Shown here: positions 53,731-63,207 of the stretch, one piece after another
Layout of the letters: each line of letters begins with the position of its first letter
How positions within the stretch are numbered: the first letter of the stretch is position 1
Assembly (NCBI RefSeq): GCF_014203365.1
Contig: NZ_JACHIS010000001.1
Coordinates: forward strand, 3,162,001-3,226,000
Reading direction: 5' to 3'
Origin: Actinoalloteichus hymeniacidonis
GTDB taxonomy: Bacteria > Actinomycetota > Actinomycetes > Mycobacteriales > Pseudonocardiaceae
Length of the DNA stretch: 64,000 bases
Position numbers and translations under genes: made by a program
Notes under the pieces: model-generated
Seen by the model: only the letters and a program-made list of their open reading frames with translations
Told to the model about the DNA's origin: nothing
Database searches by the model: none

Positions 53731-54680
53731 ACAAGGAGTTGGTGGCCCTGGGCCACCACCTGGCCGGTTCGGCATTCGGCTGGCTGAGCGAGGCCGCGCC
53801 GCATTTCCGACTCGTCCCGGACCTACCCGCGACCGAGGTCGACATCGGTGACAGCATCAAACCGCTGTCCGAGCTGGCATTGGCGGGATCGTTGGCGGTG
53901 CGCGAGGGCGTGGCCGGGAGCCGCGAGGCCCAGATCGCGCCGGAGATCGTCGATTTCGCCTGGCGGGAGTTCGGCTGCGGTTCGCTGCTGCTGGCCATGC
54001 AACGTCGAGCCCCCGGCGAGACCTACCCGATGGAGACCTACGCGCCCTTCGCGCGCGCGGGTCGCCGCAACCGGGACCTCGACGAGTTGTTGGTCCACCT
54101 CGCCGGGCTGCGGGCCGCCCGAGTACCCGAGCTGATGCCCAACCGACTGCTCGCGGTGGCAGGGGCTCAACGGATCATCGGATTGCCGCAACACATCGAC
54201 CGGGTGGGCGCGCTGGCTCGCACCTGGCTCGGCGGCCGACCGGAACCGTGGACGATCGACTTCCTCACCGCCTACGCGGTGACCCACACGGTGTTCCACG
54301 TGACCGACTGGGGTGCGCACCCGGCGGAACTGCCCGTCCCGCTGCAGAACTATCTGCACCGTTGGCTGCCCGCATGGCTCGAGGTGTACCGAGAGGCACG
54401 GCAGTGGGACCTGGTCGGCGAGCTGCTGTTGGTCGATCTCTGCCTGGAGTCGCCGAGCTACCCGGTGTCCTGCTGGACCGACCTGGCCGAGGCGCAGCGG
54501 CCCGACGGGCTGCTGCCCTACGGTCCGTTGCCGGCGCCACGCCGGGTGGCGGAGGCGTTCCGGAGTTGCTATCACCCGACGGTCGTAGCCGCGATCGCCG
54601 GAACACTCCTGGTCTCGCGGGGCATCACCGCGCTGATCCACACACCGCAGGCCGCAGGCGGGGTCGGAGTCGGGGCATGA
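53727..54680 (+). CDS. Unknown helical protein, third gene of the peptide operon
   Basis: A 317-residue protein whose helix pattern recalls alpha/alpha-toroid proteins (the DUF6895-like type): FLTAYAVTHTVFHVTDWGAH, YLHRWLPAWLEVYREARQWD, GELLLVDLCLESPSYPVSCW and SCYHPTVVAAIAGTLL. Several histidines, cysteines and acidic residues sit at helix ends and could form an active site. It overlaps both neighbours by ATGA. The role is unknown; the context suggests action on the 63-residue peptide. Confidence 0.7.
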   Translation: MNKELVALGHHLAGSAFGWLSEAAPHFRLVPDLPATEVDIGDSIKPLSELALAGSLAVREGVAGSREAQIAPEIVDFAWREFGCGSLLLAMQRRAPGETYPMETYAPFARAGRRNRDLDELLVHLAGLRAARVPELMPNRLLAVAGAQRIIGLPQHIDRVGALARTWLGGRPEPWTIDFLTAYAVTHTVFHVTDWGAHPAELPVPLQNYLHRWLPAWLEVYREARQWDLVGELLLVDLCLESPSYPVSCWTDLAEAQRPDGLLPYGPLPAPRRVAEAFRSCYHPTVVAAIAGTLLVSRGITALIHTPQAAGGVGVGA

Positions 54681-55810
54681 CTCGCCCTCTGGAGCGACTG
54701 AACACCATGCTGCCCGCGTTGCTGCGCGAGTCCCGAGGCGCGTCGCTGGTGTTGGGCACCGTTGTACGGGGTCGACGGTCGGTGATCTGCCATGGTGCGC
54801 TCGATCGGGAGGGCAGGCCGCCCGCCGATGCACGCACCCTGTTCGAGCTCGGGGCGGTGACCAAGACGTTCACCGGGCTGCTGCTCGCCGAGATGGTCGA
54901 GCGCGGCGAGGTGGGCCTCGACGAACCGATCCGCACCTATCTCCCCACCGAGGTGCGGGTCCCCCGGCGCACCGGACAGATCACGCTCGGACAGCTGGCT
55001 TCGCACACCTCCGGGTTGCCTGCGGTACCCCGCAATCTCTCTCGATCTCGGGCCCGCACGCCCAATCCGTTCGAGCGCTACGAACTCGCCGAGTTGTATG
55101 CGGGGCTGAGCCGCACCACCCCGCACGGGCGGCCGGGAACGGCCGGGCCGGATTCCGCACTGGGCGTCGGGCTGCTCGGAATCCTGCTCGGAGCGGTCGC
55201 AGGGCAGGACTGGCAGCGCTTGGTGGTCGAGCGGGTCTGCCTGCCCTTGGGCTTGACCCAGACCTGCGCGGACGAACGAGAACGACCGGAGCTGCTCAGC
55301 GCCATCGGCCATCGGCGAGGCCGGAAGGTGCCACCGTGGCGGATGGGCGCATTGGCAGCGGCAGGTGCGCTCCGTTCCACCCCCTGCGACCTGTTGCGCT
55401 ACCTCGACGCCCATCTACGGCCGGAGCGCACCCCGCTGGAGCGGGCGTTGTGGCGCAGCCACGAGCCTCGGGGGAGAACCCGGAGCGGTGATCAACGCTG
55501 TCTGGACTGGTTGCGACGCATCGACCCGGCCGGCGAGACGGTCTACCTCCATGCCGGTGGTACTACCGGCGCCCTGTCCTTCCTTGCCCTCTGTCCGCGC
55601 CGGGGCACCGGGTTGATGCTGGCCGCCGACGTCAACCCCGGCGGGCGGGCCCGGGTCGTCGATCTGGCCTACCGATTGTTCACCGAGATCACCGCGGATG
55701 AGGCCGTCCGCCACCGCGAGGCCGAACTCAGGGTCTGGGCCTCGGCTGCGCCCTACTCCGGGCCGTTCGAGATGCCCGCTCTCAGCGGAGTGTTGCTGCC
55801 CGAGGCGTAG
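54677..55810 (+). CDS. Beta-lactamase-fold protein with lost catalytic serine
   Basis: A 377-residue protein of the serine beta-lactamase/D,D-peptidase fold without a signal peptide, so cytoplasmic. Where active relatives have GSxTKTF, this protein has LGAVTKTFTG: the nucleophile serine is alanine (codon GCG). The second motif YSN is replaced around AGPDSALGVGLLG, while the third motif survives as HAGGTTGALS. It is probably a non-catalytic binding protein, or it acts by other residues. Last gene of the peptide operon, ATGA overlap with the gene before. Confidence 0.8.
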   Translation: MTRPLERLNTMLPALLRESRGASLVLGTVVRGRRSVICHGALDREGRPPADARTLFELGAVTKTFTGLLLAEMVERGEVGLDEPIRTYLPTEVRVPRRTGQITLGQLASHTSGLPAVPRNLSRSRARTPNPFERYELAELYAGLSRTTPHGRPGTAGPDSALGVGLLGILLGAVAGQDWQRLVVERVCLPLGLTQTCADERERPELLSAIGHRRGRKVPPWRMGALAAAGALRSTPCDLLRYLDAHLRPERTPLERALWRSHEPRGRTRSGDQRCLDWLRRIDPAGETVYLHAGGTTGALSFLALCPRRGTGLMLAADVNPGGRARVVDLAYRLFTEITADEAVRHREAELRVWASAAPYSGPFEMPALSGVLLPEA

Positions 55811-55846
55811 TAGACGGTGGCGTCGTTCGACGCGGACTTGGCCCGA

Positions 55847-56680
55847 TCACCGGCGGGTGCCGATGACCACGGTGGCGTTGAGTGCCTCGGAGGTCGCCAC
55901 GCGGGTCGCGAGTCCGTGGTGTTCGAAGGCGTCGACGGCCCGCGACGCCTGTTGCGCGCTGGTCTCGATCAGCAGGGCTCCGGCGGGAGCCAACCACGCC
56001 GGGGCGAGGGCGGCTACCCGGCGCAGCATGTCCAGTCCGTCGGCACCGCCGTCGAGAGCATGCCGGGGTTCATGGTCACGAGCCTCCGGCGGCAGGAGTG
56101 CCACGGCGTCGGTCGGCACATACGGAACGTTGGCGACGAGGATGTCGACCCCGCCACGCAGAGCATGGGGCAACGACGAGTCCAGATCGCCCTCGTAGAC
56201 CCGGCCGCCGTTGACGGAGGCCATGTTGCGTCGGGCGCATCGCACCGAGACGGGATCGAGGTCTGCGGCGTGCAACTCCACCGACGGAAGGTCGGCGGCG
56301 AGTGCGACCCCGACTGCTCCGGAACCGCAGCACAGGTCCACCACGACCGTTCGACGCGCCCGTGCCTTCGCGGTGTCCACCGAGCCGGGGGTGTCGACGG
56401 GGGCCGACTCGATAGCCTGCTCGACGAGGAACTCGGTGCGTCGGCGAGGAACGAAGACACCCGGCTCCACCGCGATGCGCAGGCCGCGGAACTCGGCCCA
56501 GCCCAGCACGTACTCCAGCGGCATGCCGTGGGTTCGGCGCCGCACCATGGCGTCGAGTTCATCGTCGTGCTCGGCGGCGGCGATCAACAGGCGTGCTTCG
56601 TCCTCGGCGAAGACACAGCCTGCGGCGCGTAGTCGTTCGACGATATCGGTGGCACGGGGCGGTTCAGGGAAGGTCGACAT
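55847..56680 (-). CDS. PrmC/HemK-like N5-glutamine methyltransferase homologue
   Basis: A 277-residue class I methyltransferase similar to release-factor glutamine methyltransferases: N-terminal helical domain with MVRRRTHGMPLEYVLGWAEF and PGVFVPRRRTEFLVEQ, SAM motif VVDLCCGSGAVGVAL, and VANVPYVPT where the usual catalytic NPPY is found. The change of the first proline to valine occurs in the actinobacterial subgroup annotated as putative N5-glutamine methyltransferase, so the substrate may differ from release factors. Confidence 0.85.
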   Translation of the reverse strand: MSTFPEPPRATDIVERLRAAGCVFAEDEARLLIAAAEHDDELDAMVRRRTHGMPLEYVLGWAEFRGLRIAVEPGVFVPRRRTEFLVEQAIESAPVDTPGSVDTAKARARRTVVVDLCCGSGAVGVALAADLPSVELHAADLDPVSVRCARRNMASVNGGRVYEGDLDSSLPHALRGGVDILVANVPYVPTDAVALLPPEARDHEPRHALDGGADGLDMLRRVAALAPAWLAPAGALLIETSAQQASRAVDAFEHHGLATRVATSEALNATVVIGTRR

Positions 56681-57050
56681 GATGAGCCTTTCGCGATGTC
56701 GACGGGTGCGCCCTCACCCACACGGTGTCTGGCGGACCGTGCGGCGATGAGGCGGGAGCATCCGTTCCGAGTCGGCGATGATGACTCACACCTCCTTTCC
56801 AGCGGGTCCACTACGTGCGGCGGTCACCCTACTCGCACACTTCCGGCGGCGGAGATCAAGATCGGCTTTTCGGATGCCTGTCGGCTCGGAACGCCCCGGT
56901 CCGCGAGGCGGCCCTGCAAGGACATTCCTAGCTGGCTATATTCCCAACATGGAATCTATGCTGGCCGGCATGCGGATCGATATCTCGGTCGGCGAGCTCT
57001 CGGTTCCATCGGCACCGACGATCCACCCGACGAGGGAAAGAGGAACCACC
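56681..57050. other. Intergenic region between divergent genes
   Basis: About 370 bp between the methyltransferase start and the SRPBCC gene, holding their promoters. An in-frame ATG at 56949 would extend the SRPBCC protein by 34 residues, but the ribosome site GAGGAA before 57051 favours the shorter start. Nothing else is seen. Confidence 0.45.
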
Positions 57051-57473
57051 ATGTCTGACGCTCTGCGCCCGGCGGGCGACAAGTGGGCGCTGCGCTTCGA
57101 GCGACGGTTGGCGCACCCGCCCAAGAAGGTGTGGCGCGCGATCACCGAGCCGGCGAACCTGAGCGAGTGGTACCCGCTCACCGTGACCGAACTCGATCCG
57201 CGCATCGGCGGAGCGATCCTGTTCCGCGATGAGGAGGGCACCGAGCTTCGTGGTGAGATCACCGAGTTCGAACCGCTGAAGGCCTTCGCGTTCCAGGAAT
57301 TCGGCGAGCAGGACCGTGTCGACGACCTTCAGCTCGAGCTGCGGCCCGACGCCGACGGCTGTCTGCTGATCTTCACCCACACCTTCGCCGACAAGACCGA
57401 AGCAGCGGGAACCGAGACTGGTTGGAACCGTTGTCTCGACGCGCTCGACCAGGCGCTCGACGAACGCGGGTGA
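57051..57473 (+). CDS. SRPBCC (AHSA1-like) lipid/hydrophobic ligand-binding protein
   Basis: A 140-residue START/Bet v1-like domain: FERRLAHPPKKVWRAITEPA, LSEWYPLTVTELD, GAILFRDEEGTELRGEITEF and ETGWNRCLDALDQAL are the canonical AHSA1 elements. Such proteins bind hydrophobic ligands or help stress responses. ATG at 57051 with GAGGAA upstream. A perfect 11-bp hairpin follows the gene. Confidence 0.88.
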   Translation: MSDALRPAGDKWALRFERRLAHPPKKVWRAITEPANLSEWYPLTVTELDPRIGGAILFRDEEGTELRGEITEFEPLKAFAFQEFGEQDRVDDLQLELRPDADGCLLIFTHTFADKTEAAGTETGWNRCLDALDQALDERG

Positions 57474-57539
57474 GGCACACGCAGCGCCTCGCCTCCCACT
57501 CGACGGTTCTGGCGAGTCGCTGCCTCTCGCAGGTGGGAG

Positions 57540-57572
57540 GGCCCGGCGGCCAAGGCTGCGAGCCGCCGGGCC
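57540..57572. terminator. Terminator after the SRPBCC gene
   Basis: ggcccggcggc and gccgccgggcc form a perfect 11-bp stem with an 11-nt loop, 67 bp past the stop. Confidence 0.7.
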
Positions 57573-57649
57573 GGTGAGGAAAACCGATCGACTGGCCGAA
57601 CTCGGACCGGCTACGGTGTCACACCCCAGGCTGTCCGGAGGAGCCCCCG

Positions 57650-58597
57650 ATGTCGTGCGCAAACCAGCCGGTCGTCGTGCCCGAGGGCTTGGCCCGATTC
57701 CATCAGCCTCGCCGAGCCGACGAAGGCGGCCCGGAGTGGATCGCCGCGTTGCCGACGTTGGCCGCCGAGATGCTTCAGCGCTGGCAGCTACGAGTGTCCG
57801 GGCCTGCCCGACACGGCATGGTGGCGCTCGTCCTCCCGGTGATCCGCACCGACGGCTCGCAGGCAGCGGTGAAGTTCCAGCCGGTGAACGAGGAGAACAT
57901 CGGAGAGCCCCTGGGTCTGCGCCGATGGGATGGTGACGGGGCCGTTCGCCTGCTCGATGAGGACACGGCGACGGGCACCCTGCTTCTCGAACGTCTCGAC
58001 GGCGGCCGTTCCCTGGCCGACGTGCCGGACATCGACACGGCCCTGCGTGTGCTCGCGGACCTGGCCGCCCGACTCAGTTCCGTTGCCGCCCCCGCCGAGC
58101 TGCGTACCCTGGCCGACATCGCCGCCGCGATGCTCGCCGACGCCCCCACCGCGGTTCCGAGACTGGCTTCTCCCGACCACCGCGAATTGGTACGTGACTG
58201 CGCGGCGGCCGTGGCCGAAGTGATCGACGAGCCCGGCGACCGACTGCTGCATTGGGACCTGCACTACGAGAACGTGCTCGCCGCCCCGGCGGGAAGCGAT
58301 CGTGAACCGTGGTTGGCGATCGACCCCAAGCCACTGGCCGGTGACCCCGGATTCGAGATCCTTCCCGCGCTGGACAATCGCTGGGATGACATCACGGTCA
58401 CCGGAGATGTGCCGCGTTCGGTGCTCTGGCGCTTCGACCTGCTGACCGAGGCCATGGGACTCGACCGCAGGCGCGCGGCGGGCTGGACCCTGGGTCGCGT
58501 GTTGCAGAATTCTCTCTGGGGCGTCGCCGACGGTTCGACCACGATCACCGACGACCAGACCGCCATCGCAGCCGCCCTGCTGGAGAATCGCCTCTGA
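57650..58597 (+). CDS. APH(6)/hydroxyurea-phosphotransferase-like kinase
   Basis: A 315-residue small-molecule kinase of the aminoglycoside 6-phosphotransferase family: AAVKFQPVNEEN (ATP-binding Lys), TGTLLLERLDGGRSL, the catalytic loop LLHWDLHYENVLA, and WLAIDPKPLAGDPGFE with the metal-binding Asp. Relatives inactivate streptomycin or hydroxyurea; others are biosynthetic. Without a nearby biosynthetic cluster, self-protection or an unknown sugar kinase role are both possible. Confidence 0.88.
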   Translation: MSCANQPVVVPEGLARFHQPRRADEGGPEWIAALPTLAAEMLQRWQLRVSGPARHGMVALVLPVIRTDGSQAAVKFQPVNEENIGEPLGLRRWDGDGAVRLLDEDTATGTLLLERLDGGRSLADVPDIDTALRVLADLAARLSSVAAPAELRTLADIAAAMLADAPTAVPRLASPDHRELVRDCAAAVAEVIDEPGDRLLHWDLHYENVLAAPAGSDREPWLAIDPKPLAGDPGFEILPALDNRWDDITVTGDVPRSVLWRFDLLTEAMGLDRRRAAGWTLGRVLQNSLWGVADGSTTITDDQTAIAAALLENRL

Positions 58598-58976
58598 ACA
58601 GGCGATCGGGACGCCGGACTCGCGGAGACGCAACCGCCCGCACCGCCGCCGACTGTGACAACTCGGCCTGTGGAGCTGTCGACCATTACCCGTCTCAGCG
58701 CCGCCAACCGGCCCGACCGCGCAAAGATCACTCGTCTGAGCAGCGCGGAGTGCCGGGGTGCGCGCTGAGACTGTGAACATGACAGCCATCCCGGCCCGCA
58801 CCCCTTCTCCCGAACGCCTCCTCGGCCGGTGGGGGTACCCAGCTCCTGTCGTCGATCCGGCTTATGCGCGCCTGCGGCGCCGAGGCGCCTAGCGAGTCCC
58901 CGCTGTCCGGACACACGCAGCGCCGAGGTCACCGCGCCGCAAGAATCCACATCTCGTCAACGTCCCTGGAGGAAAG
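58598..58976. other. Intergenic region
   Basis: About 380 bp between two plus-strand genes. No supported gene, RNA or repeat. The promoter of the oxidoreductase gene should be here; its ribosome site is GGAGGAAAG just before 58977. Confidence 0.45.
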
Positions 58977-59885
58977 ATGCAGTCCATTCAGTTCGCCGAG
59001 TACGGCGGCGCCGACCGGCTGGGACTCGTGGAGGTACCGATCCCCGAACCCGGTCCGGGGCAGGTTCGGGTCGCGGTCCGCTGTGCCGGGGTCAACCCCA
59101 TCGACTGGAAGCAACGCAGCGGTGCCATGGCCGATGTCGCACCGTTGGATCTACCGCACACTCCGGGCGTCGAGCTGTCCGGCATCGTCGACGCCATCGG
59201 CGAGGGCGTCGAGTTCAGGATCGGCCACGAGGTCTTCGGTTGGTCCGACAGTGGTTCCTACGCCGAGTACGCCCTGGCGACGACCGTGGTCACGAAGCCG
59301 GAGGACCTCTCCTGGCGCGATGCCGCCACTCTGCCGGTGGCGGGGGAGGCCGCGCTGCGCGTGCTGCGGCTGGGTGCAGGCGCCGGGCAAACCCTGTTGA
59401 TCCACGGTGCCAGCGGTGGGGTCGGATCGCTGGCGACTCAGCTCGCCGTCGACCAAGGCGCCACCGTCCTCGGCGTCGCAAGCAAGGACAGCGCCGAGTA
59501 CGTGCGATCCCTCGGCGCCACACCGGTCATCTACGGCGAGGGGCTGGTCGATCAGGTCCGTGAGATCGCGCCGAACGGGGTCGATGCCGTCTTCGATGCC
59601 GCCGGGCGCGGAGCCCTGCCGGATTCGGTGACCCTGCGAGGCGGCTCGACGGACCGGATCGTCACGATCGCCGATCCCGCCGCACAGGAGATCGGCATCC
59701 CCTTCGATTCCGGTGACCCCGCCGACCACAGCAACGACACGCTGACCCGACTGGCCGACATGGTGGTCGCAGGCAAGCTGCGCATCAAGCACGCGACGAA
59801 CCTTCCGTTGTCCTACGCGGCACAGGCGCAGCGACTCAGCGAGACCGGACACAGCGGCGGCAAGATCACCCTCGACGTCAATTAG
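58977..59885 (+). CDS. Zinc-independent NADP-dependent oxidoreductase (quinone reductase type)
   Basis: A 302-residue medium-chain dehydrogenase/reductase. The GroES-like part (VEVPIPEPGPGQVRVAVRCA, GVNPIDWKQRSG) and the Rossmann part (LLIHGASGGVGSLATQLA, ATVLGVASKDSAEYVRSLGA) are clear; zinc ligands are absent, as in quinone oxidoreductases. The start ATG has GGAGGAAAG upstream. Single gene. Confidence 0.92.
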   Translation: MQSIQFAEYGGADRLGLVEVPIPEPGPGQVRVAVRCAGVNPIDWKQRSGAMADVAPLDLPHTPGVELSGIVDAIGEGVEFRIGHEVFGWSDSGSYAEYALATTVVTKPEDLSWRDAATLPVAGEAALRVLRLGAGAGQTLLIHGASGGVGSLATQLAVDQGATVLGVASKDSAEYVRSLGATPVIYGEGLVDQVREIAPNGVDAVFDAAGRGALPDSVTLRGGSTDRIVTIADPAAQEIGIPFDSGDPADHSNDTLTRLADMVVAGKLRIKHATNLPLSYAAQAQRLSETGHSGGKITLDVN

Positions 59886-59983
59886 TGGACCGCCGTGCCG
59901 GCCTCGGAGCGTTTTCGAGCGGCGAACGCCGAGGTGGGGCGGCGGTGTCGGAGTTCAGTGGGTTCCCCGACACCGGACGCGCC

Positions 59984-60799
59984 CTACCCGGTGGTCGTCG
60001 CAGGCTGCCGGAGGAAGTCCCCCACGACCGACGCGAATTCCGCTGGGGCGTCGTCGTGCACCCAGTGACCGCAGCCGGAGAACTCCCGCAGAACGGTGTC
60101 GGGCCTGCGACGAACCATCTCCGAGGCCAGGGAGGTGGGCAGGATGGCACTGTCGAGGCCATGCACCAGCAATGCCGGACAGTGTGATCCGAGCCAGTCC
60201 GACCACCAGTCGCCGATCAAGGCCTGCTGCGAGGCCATCATGTCCTCGCGGTCGAAGAGCAACCCCCAACCATCCGGGTGTTCGACCGCGCTCTCCAGGA
60301 AGTAACCGGCGTCCGGAATGCCGTGTGCCTCGATGGCTCGACGCAGATCGCCGAGTGTCGCGGTGCGACGCGGCCAGCCCCGCACATCCAGCACCGGATG
60401 CGCCACCACAGGCTGCCGGTTGAGCGCGCCACCCTCTTCGACCACGAGCGTGCTGACGAGCTCGGGGTGGCGGGCGGCGAGCCGAAAGGCGAGGACCCCG
60501 CCCATCGAGTGGCCCAGCACTGCGACCGGACCGAGATCGAGGTGTCGGAGGAATGCCGCGACATCGGCGAGGTAGGCGTCCGGCTCGAAGTCGTCCGCAC
60601 GATCGCTGTTGCCGTGTCCACGTAGATCGAGCGCGATCACTCGGAAGCCCTCACCGAGATCTGCGGCCAGCCGAGCGAACATCCGCGCCCGGCCGAAGTG
60701 ACCGTGCAAGGCCACCAGGGGTGTGCCCGTTCCGCCGAAATCCCAGTAGGCCAGGCGTAAGCCTGCTGCCATGACGTGACGTTGGGTGGGCAGTGTCAT
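59984..60799 (-). CDS. Alpha/beta hydrolase
   Basis: A 271-residue alpha/beta hydrolase: oxyanion segment ALHGHFGRARMF, nucleophile elbow VLGHSMGGVLAF, LLVHGLDSAILP before the acid and SGCGHWVHDDAP with the catalytic histidine. Downstream of the TetR regulator gene on the same strand with a 72-bp gap, so perhaps part of its operon. Substrate unknown. Confidence 0.9.
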   Translation of the reverse strand: MTLPTQRHVMAAGLRLAYWDFGGTGTPLVALHGHFGRARMFARLAADLGEGFRVIALDLRGHGNSDRADDFEPDAYLADVAAFLRHLDLGPVAVLGHSMGGVLAFRLAARHPELVSTLVVEEGGALNRQPVVAHPVLDVRGWPRRTATLGDLRRAIEAHGIPDAGYFLESAVEHPDGWGLLFDREDMMASQQALIGDWWSDWLGSHCPALLVHGLDSAILPTSLASEMVRRRPDTVLREFSGCGHWVHDDAPAEFASVVGDFLRQPATTTG

Positions 60800-60871
60800 C
60801 TCGATCTCGCTCCGGTCGGTGATGGTCTCGGTGTCGGCGACGAGCTCGGACGCATACTCCGTGCGGCCCGA

Positions 60872-61465
60872 TCAGCCGTGCCGGTCGAGGATGCCCTCGA
60901 CGATGCGCAGTACTCGATCACCGACTTGGTCGATGCTGCCGTTCTGTGCACTGACCTGAGCACCCTCGAGCACGAAGGTGATCTCGGCGGTGCATTGTTC
61001 GGGGTCGGACACGCCTGCCCCGGTGCACATTCCGAGCAACCGATGCGTTTGGCGGGCCTTGTGCTCCTCGATGACCCTGCGGGCGGGATGGGCCCGGTCC
61101 GGCAGCTCGGCGAGGGAGTTGATGAAGGGACAGCCCCGATATGAGATCGCAGGCAGGCTGTCGGCGATGAACCGGGCCAGCGCCATGATCTGTTCGCGAG
61201 GACGATCGGGATGTTCGGCCTCGGCACGGTCGAAGGCCGCCTGATAGTCGGCGGCGACGATTCGCAACCACTCCGCCACCAGTGCGTCCTTGGTCTCGAA
61301 GTGCCGGTAGATCGCCATCTTGGTGGTCTCGGCCTTGTCGGCGATGGTCTGGACCCCGACGCGGCGAATCCCCTCGCTGTGGAACAGCTCTTCGGCTGCG
61401 TCGAGGATGCGTTCCCGAGGAGGAAGTTTCGCGATCCTGCTCGGCCTGCCTGCGGTCGATGCCAT
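60872..61465 (-). CDS. TetR/AcrR-family transcriptional regulator
   Basis: A 197-residue repressor. The helix-turn-helix domain ILDAAEELFHSEGIRRVGVQ and TIADKAETTKMAIYRHFETK is typical, and the ligand-binding domain follows. It is divergent from the amidase gene, with a large symmetric operator between them, and upstream of the alpha/beta hydrolase gene; it likely represses one or both and itself. Confidence 0.92.
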   Translation of the reverse strand: MASTAGRPSRIAKLPPRERILDAAEELFHSEGIRRVGVQTIADKAETTKMAIYRHFETKDALVAEWLRIVAADYQAAFDRAEAEHPDRPREQIMALARFIADSLPAISYRGCPFINSLAELPDRAHPARRVIEEHKARQTHRLLGMCTGAGVSDPEQCTAEITFVLEGAQVSAQNGSIDQVGDRVLRIVEGILDRHG

Positions 61466-61513
61466 GGGTTACTCCGTGCGATCCAGGGTTGCTCGGCCCC
61501 ACGATACCAGTAC

Positions 61514-61547
61514 GTTCTATGCGATACCGTTGAGTATCGTCCAGAAC
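61514..61547. promoter_or_regulatory. Palindromic TetR operator
   Basis: A perfectly symmetric array, gttct-3 nt-cgatac-6 nt-gtatcg-3 nt-agaac, lies in the 104-bp gap between the divergent TetR and amidase genes, about 22 bp before the amidase start. Its symmetry and position make it the likely operator of the TetR protein. Confidence 0.75.
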
Positions 61548-61569
61548 TAATCGGTACCGGGGAAGTGCG

Positions 61570-63030
61570 ATGCGAGTCTCGGAGTACGTGAACTACGACG
61601 CGGTCGGCCTGGCGAGACTGGCCGCCCACGGCGAGGTGACCAACGCCGAACTGGAGGCGGCGGCACACGAAGCAGCGCGGGCGGTCAATCCACAGCTCAA
61701 CGCCATAGTGGAGACCTGGCCCGCCGATGACCGACCGACCCCGGGAAGCTCACCGCTGTCCGGAGTCCCGTTCCTGATCAAGGACATCGGTGTCGCCATG
61801 GCGGGACGGCGGATGGAATTGGGCAGCAGGCTTGCTGCCGGGAACGTAGCCAAGGCCGATTCCGCTCTGATGCGGCGCTTCCGCCGGGCCGGGCTGGTCA
61901 CCTTCGGCCGTACCGCGACACCAGAACTGGCCTACAGCATCACCACGGAATCCACGCTGTACGGCGCGACCCGGAACCCATGGCACCCGCACCGCAGCGC
62001 CGGCGGCTCCAGTGGAGGAGCGGGCGCGGCGGTCGCCGCCGGAGTGGTTCCGATCGCCCATGCCACCGACGCCGCAGGCTCTCTGCGCATCCCCGCCGCC
62101 TACACCGGCCTGTTCGGGATGAAGCCCAGCCGAGGCCGCATTTCCGCAGGTCCGGAAGCCGACGAGATCTTCAACGGCTTAGGCGTGCACGGCAGCCTCA
62201 GCCGCACCGTCCGCGATAGCGCGGCGTTACTCGACCAGATCCGCGGTCCGGAACCGGGCGACCCCTACTTCGCGCCGCAACCCGCCCGCCCCTACACCGA
62301 GGAGATCACGCGTCCACCGGGTGCACTGCGCATCGGTGTCCTACCCCAAGGCTGGGGCGGCCGCCGCACCGCCCCGCCGGTCGCCGACGCGCTCTCGCGC
62401 ACCGCCCGGTTACTCGAATCCCTCGGTCACCATGTTCACGAGACCACGGCCGAGCTAGGAGTCGGCTGGGAGGAGTTCGTCCTGGCCAACGCCCGCCTGC
62501 TGGCGACGAACCTCACCGCCTCGATCGATGCACTCGCCGCCGCCTTCGCTCGCCCCGTCGACGCCTCCACCCTCGAACCGGTGGTCCTCGCGAGCCACCA
62601 CTACGGGCAGCAGGTGAGCGGGGCCCGGTTCGTCGATGCACTCGCCGTTCGCAACCGCGTCGCCCGCAGCCTGGCCCGACACCTCGACACCTACGACGTG
62701 CTGCTCACTCCCACCACACCGGAACTCCCCGTGCCCCTGGGCACCTACGCCGAAGGAGCGGAGACACTCGACGGACTCGGCTGGATCGCGCGGATCCTCG
62801 ACCGCTCGCCGTTCACCATGGCGTTCAACGTCGCCGGCACCCCCGCTATGTCCGTTCCTCTCACGAACGACGTCGAGACCGGTCTCCCGATCGGCATGCA
62901 GTTCGCCGCCGGATACGGCTTGGAGGACCGACTCTTCCGGCTCGCCGCCCAGCTCGAACAGGCAGCGCCGTGGTCGGGCCGAGTCCCGCCCGTGTGGGCA
63001 GGAACAGCCGGTGGAGGCGAACGACCGTGA
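61570..63030 (+). CDS. Amidase-signature family hydrolase
   Basis: A 486-residue amidase. The Ser-cisSer-Lys triad is visible: lysine in PFLIKDIGV (about residue 74), the first serine in the glycine/serine stretch AGGSSGGAGAAVAAG and the nucleophile in DAAGSLRIPA. GLFGMKPSRGRIS completes the signature. The substrate (amide, cyclic oligoamide or nitrile-derived amide) cannot be told. Regulated by the TetR palindrome immediately upstream. Confidence 0.92.
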   Translation: MRVSEYVNYDAVGLARLAAHGEVTNAELEAAAHEAARAVNPQLNAIVETWPADDRPTPGSSPLSGVPFLIKDIGVAMAGRRMELGSRLAAGNVAKADSALMRRFRRAGLVTFGRTATPELAYSITTESTLYGATRNPWHPHRSAGGSSGGAGAAVAAGVVPIAHATDAAGSLRIPAAYTGLFGMKPSRGRISAGPEADEIFNGLGVHGSLSRTVRDSAALLDQIRGPEPGDPYFAPQPARPYTEEITRPPGALRIGVLPQGWGGRRTAPPVADALSRTARLLESLGHHVHETTAELGVGWEEFVLANARLLATNLTASIDALAAAFARPVDASTLEPVVLASHHYGQQVSGARFVDALAVRNRVARSLARHLDTYDVLLTPTTPELPVPLGTYAEGAETLDGLGWIARILDRSPFTMAFNVAGTPAMSVPLTNDVETGLPIGMQFAAGYGLEDRLFRLAAQLEQAAPWSGRVPPVWAGTAGGGERP

Positions 63031-63207
63031 GCCCAGGTCGAGCCCAGGGCTCACCGCCCGCACCGATGTAGGCCGACGACCGCGATCGAGTAGGTGCGAC
63101 GGCTTTCGGGTAGCCCGGATTAACCAGGCCGCCGCGCGCCGGTGTCGAGCCGCGCGCATCGGCCCGCCCGGGCCTAGTCAGCCGTTGAGTCGACCGAGGG
63201 AGGCGCG

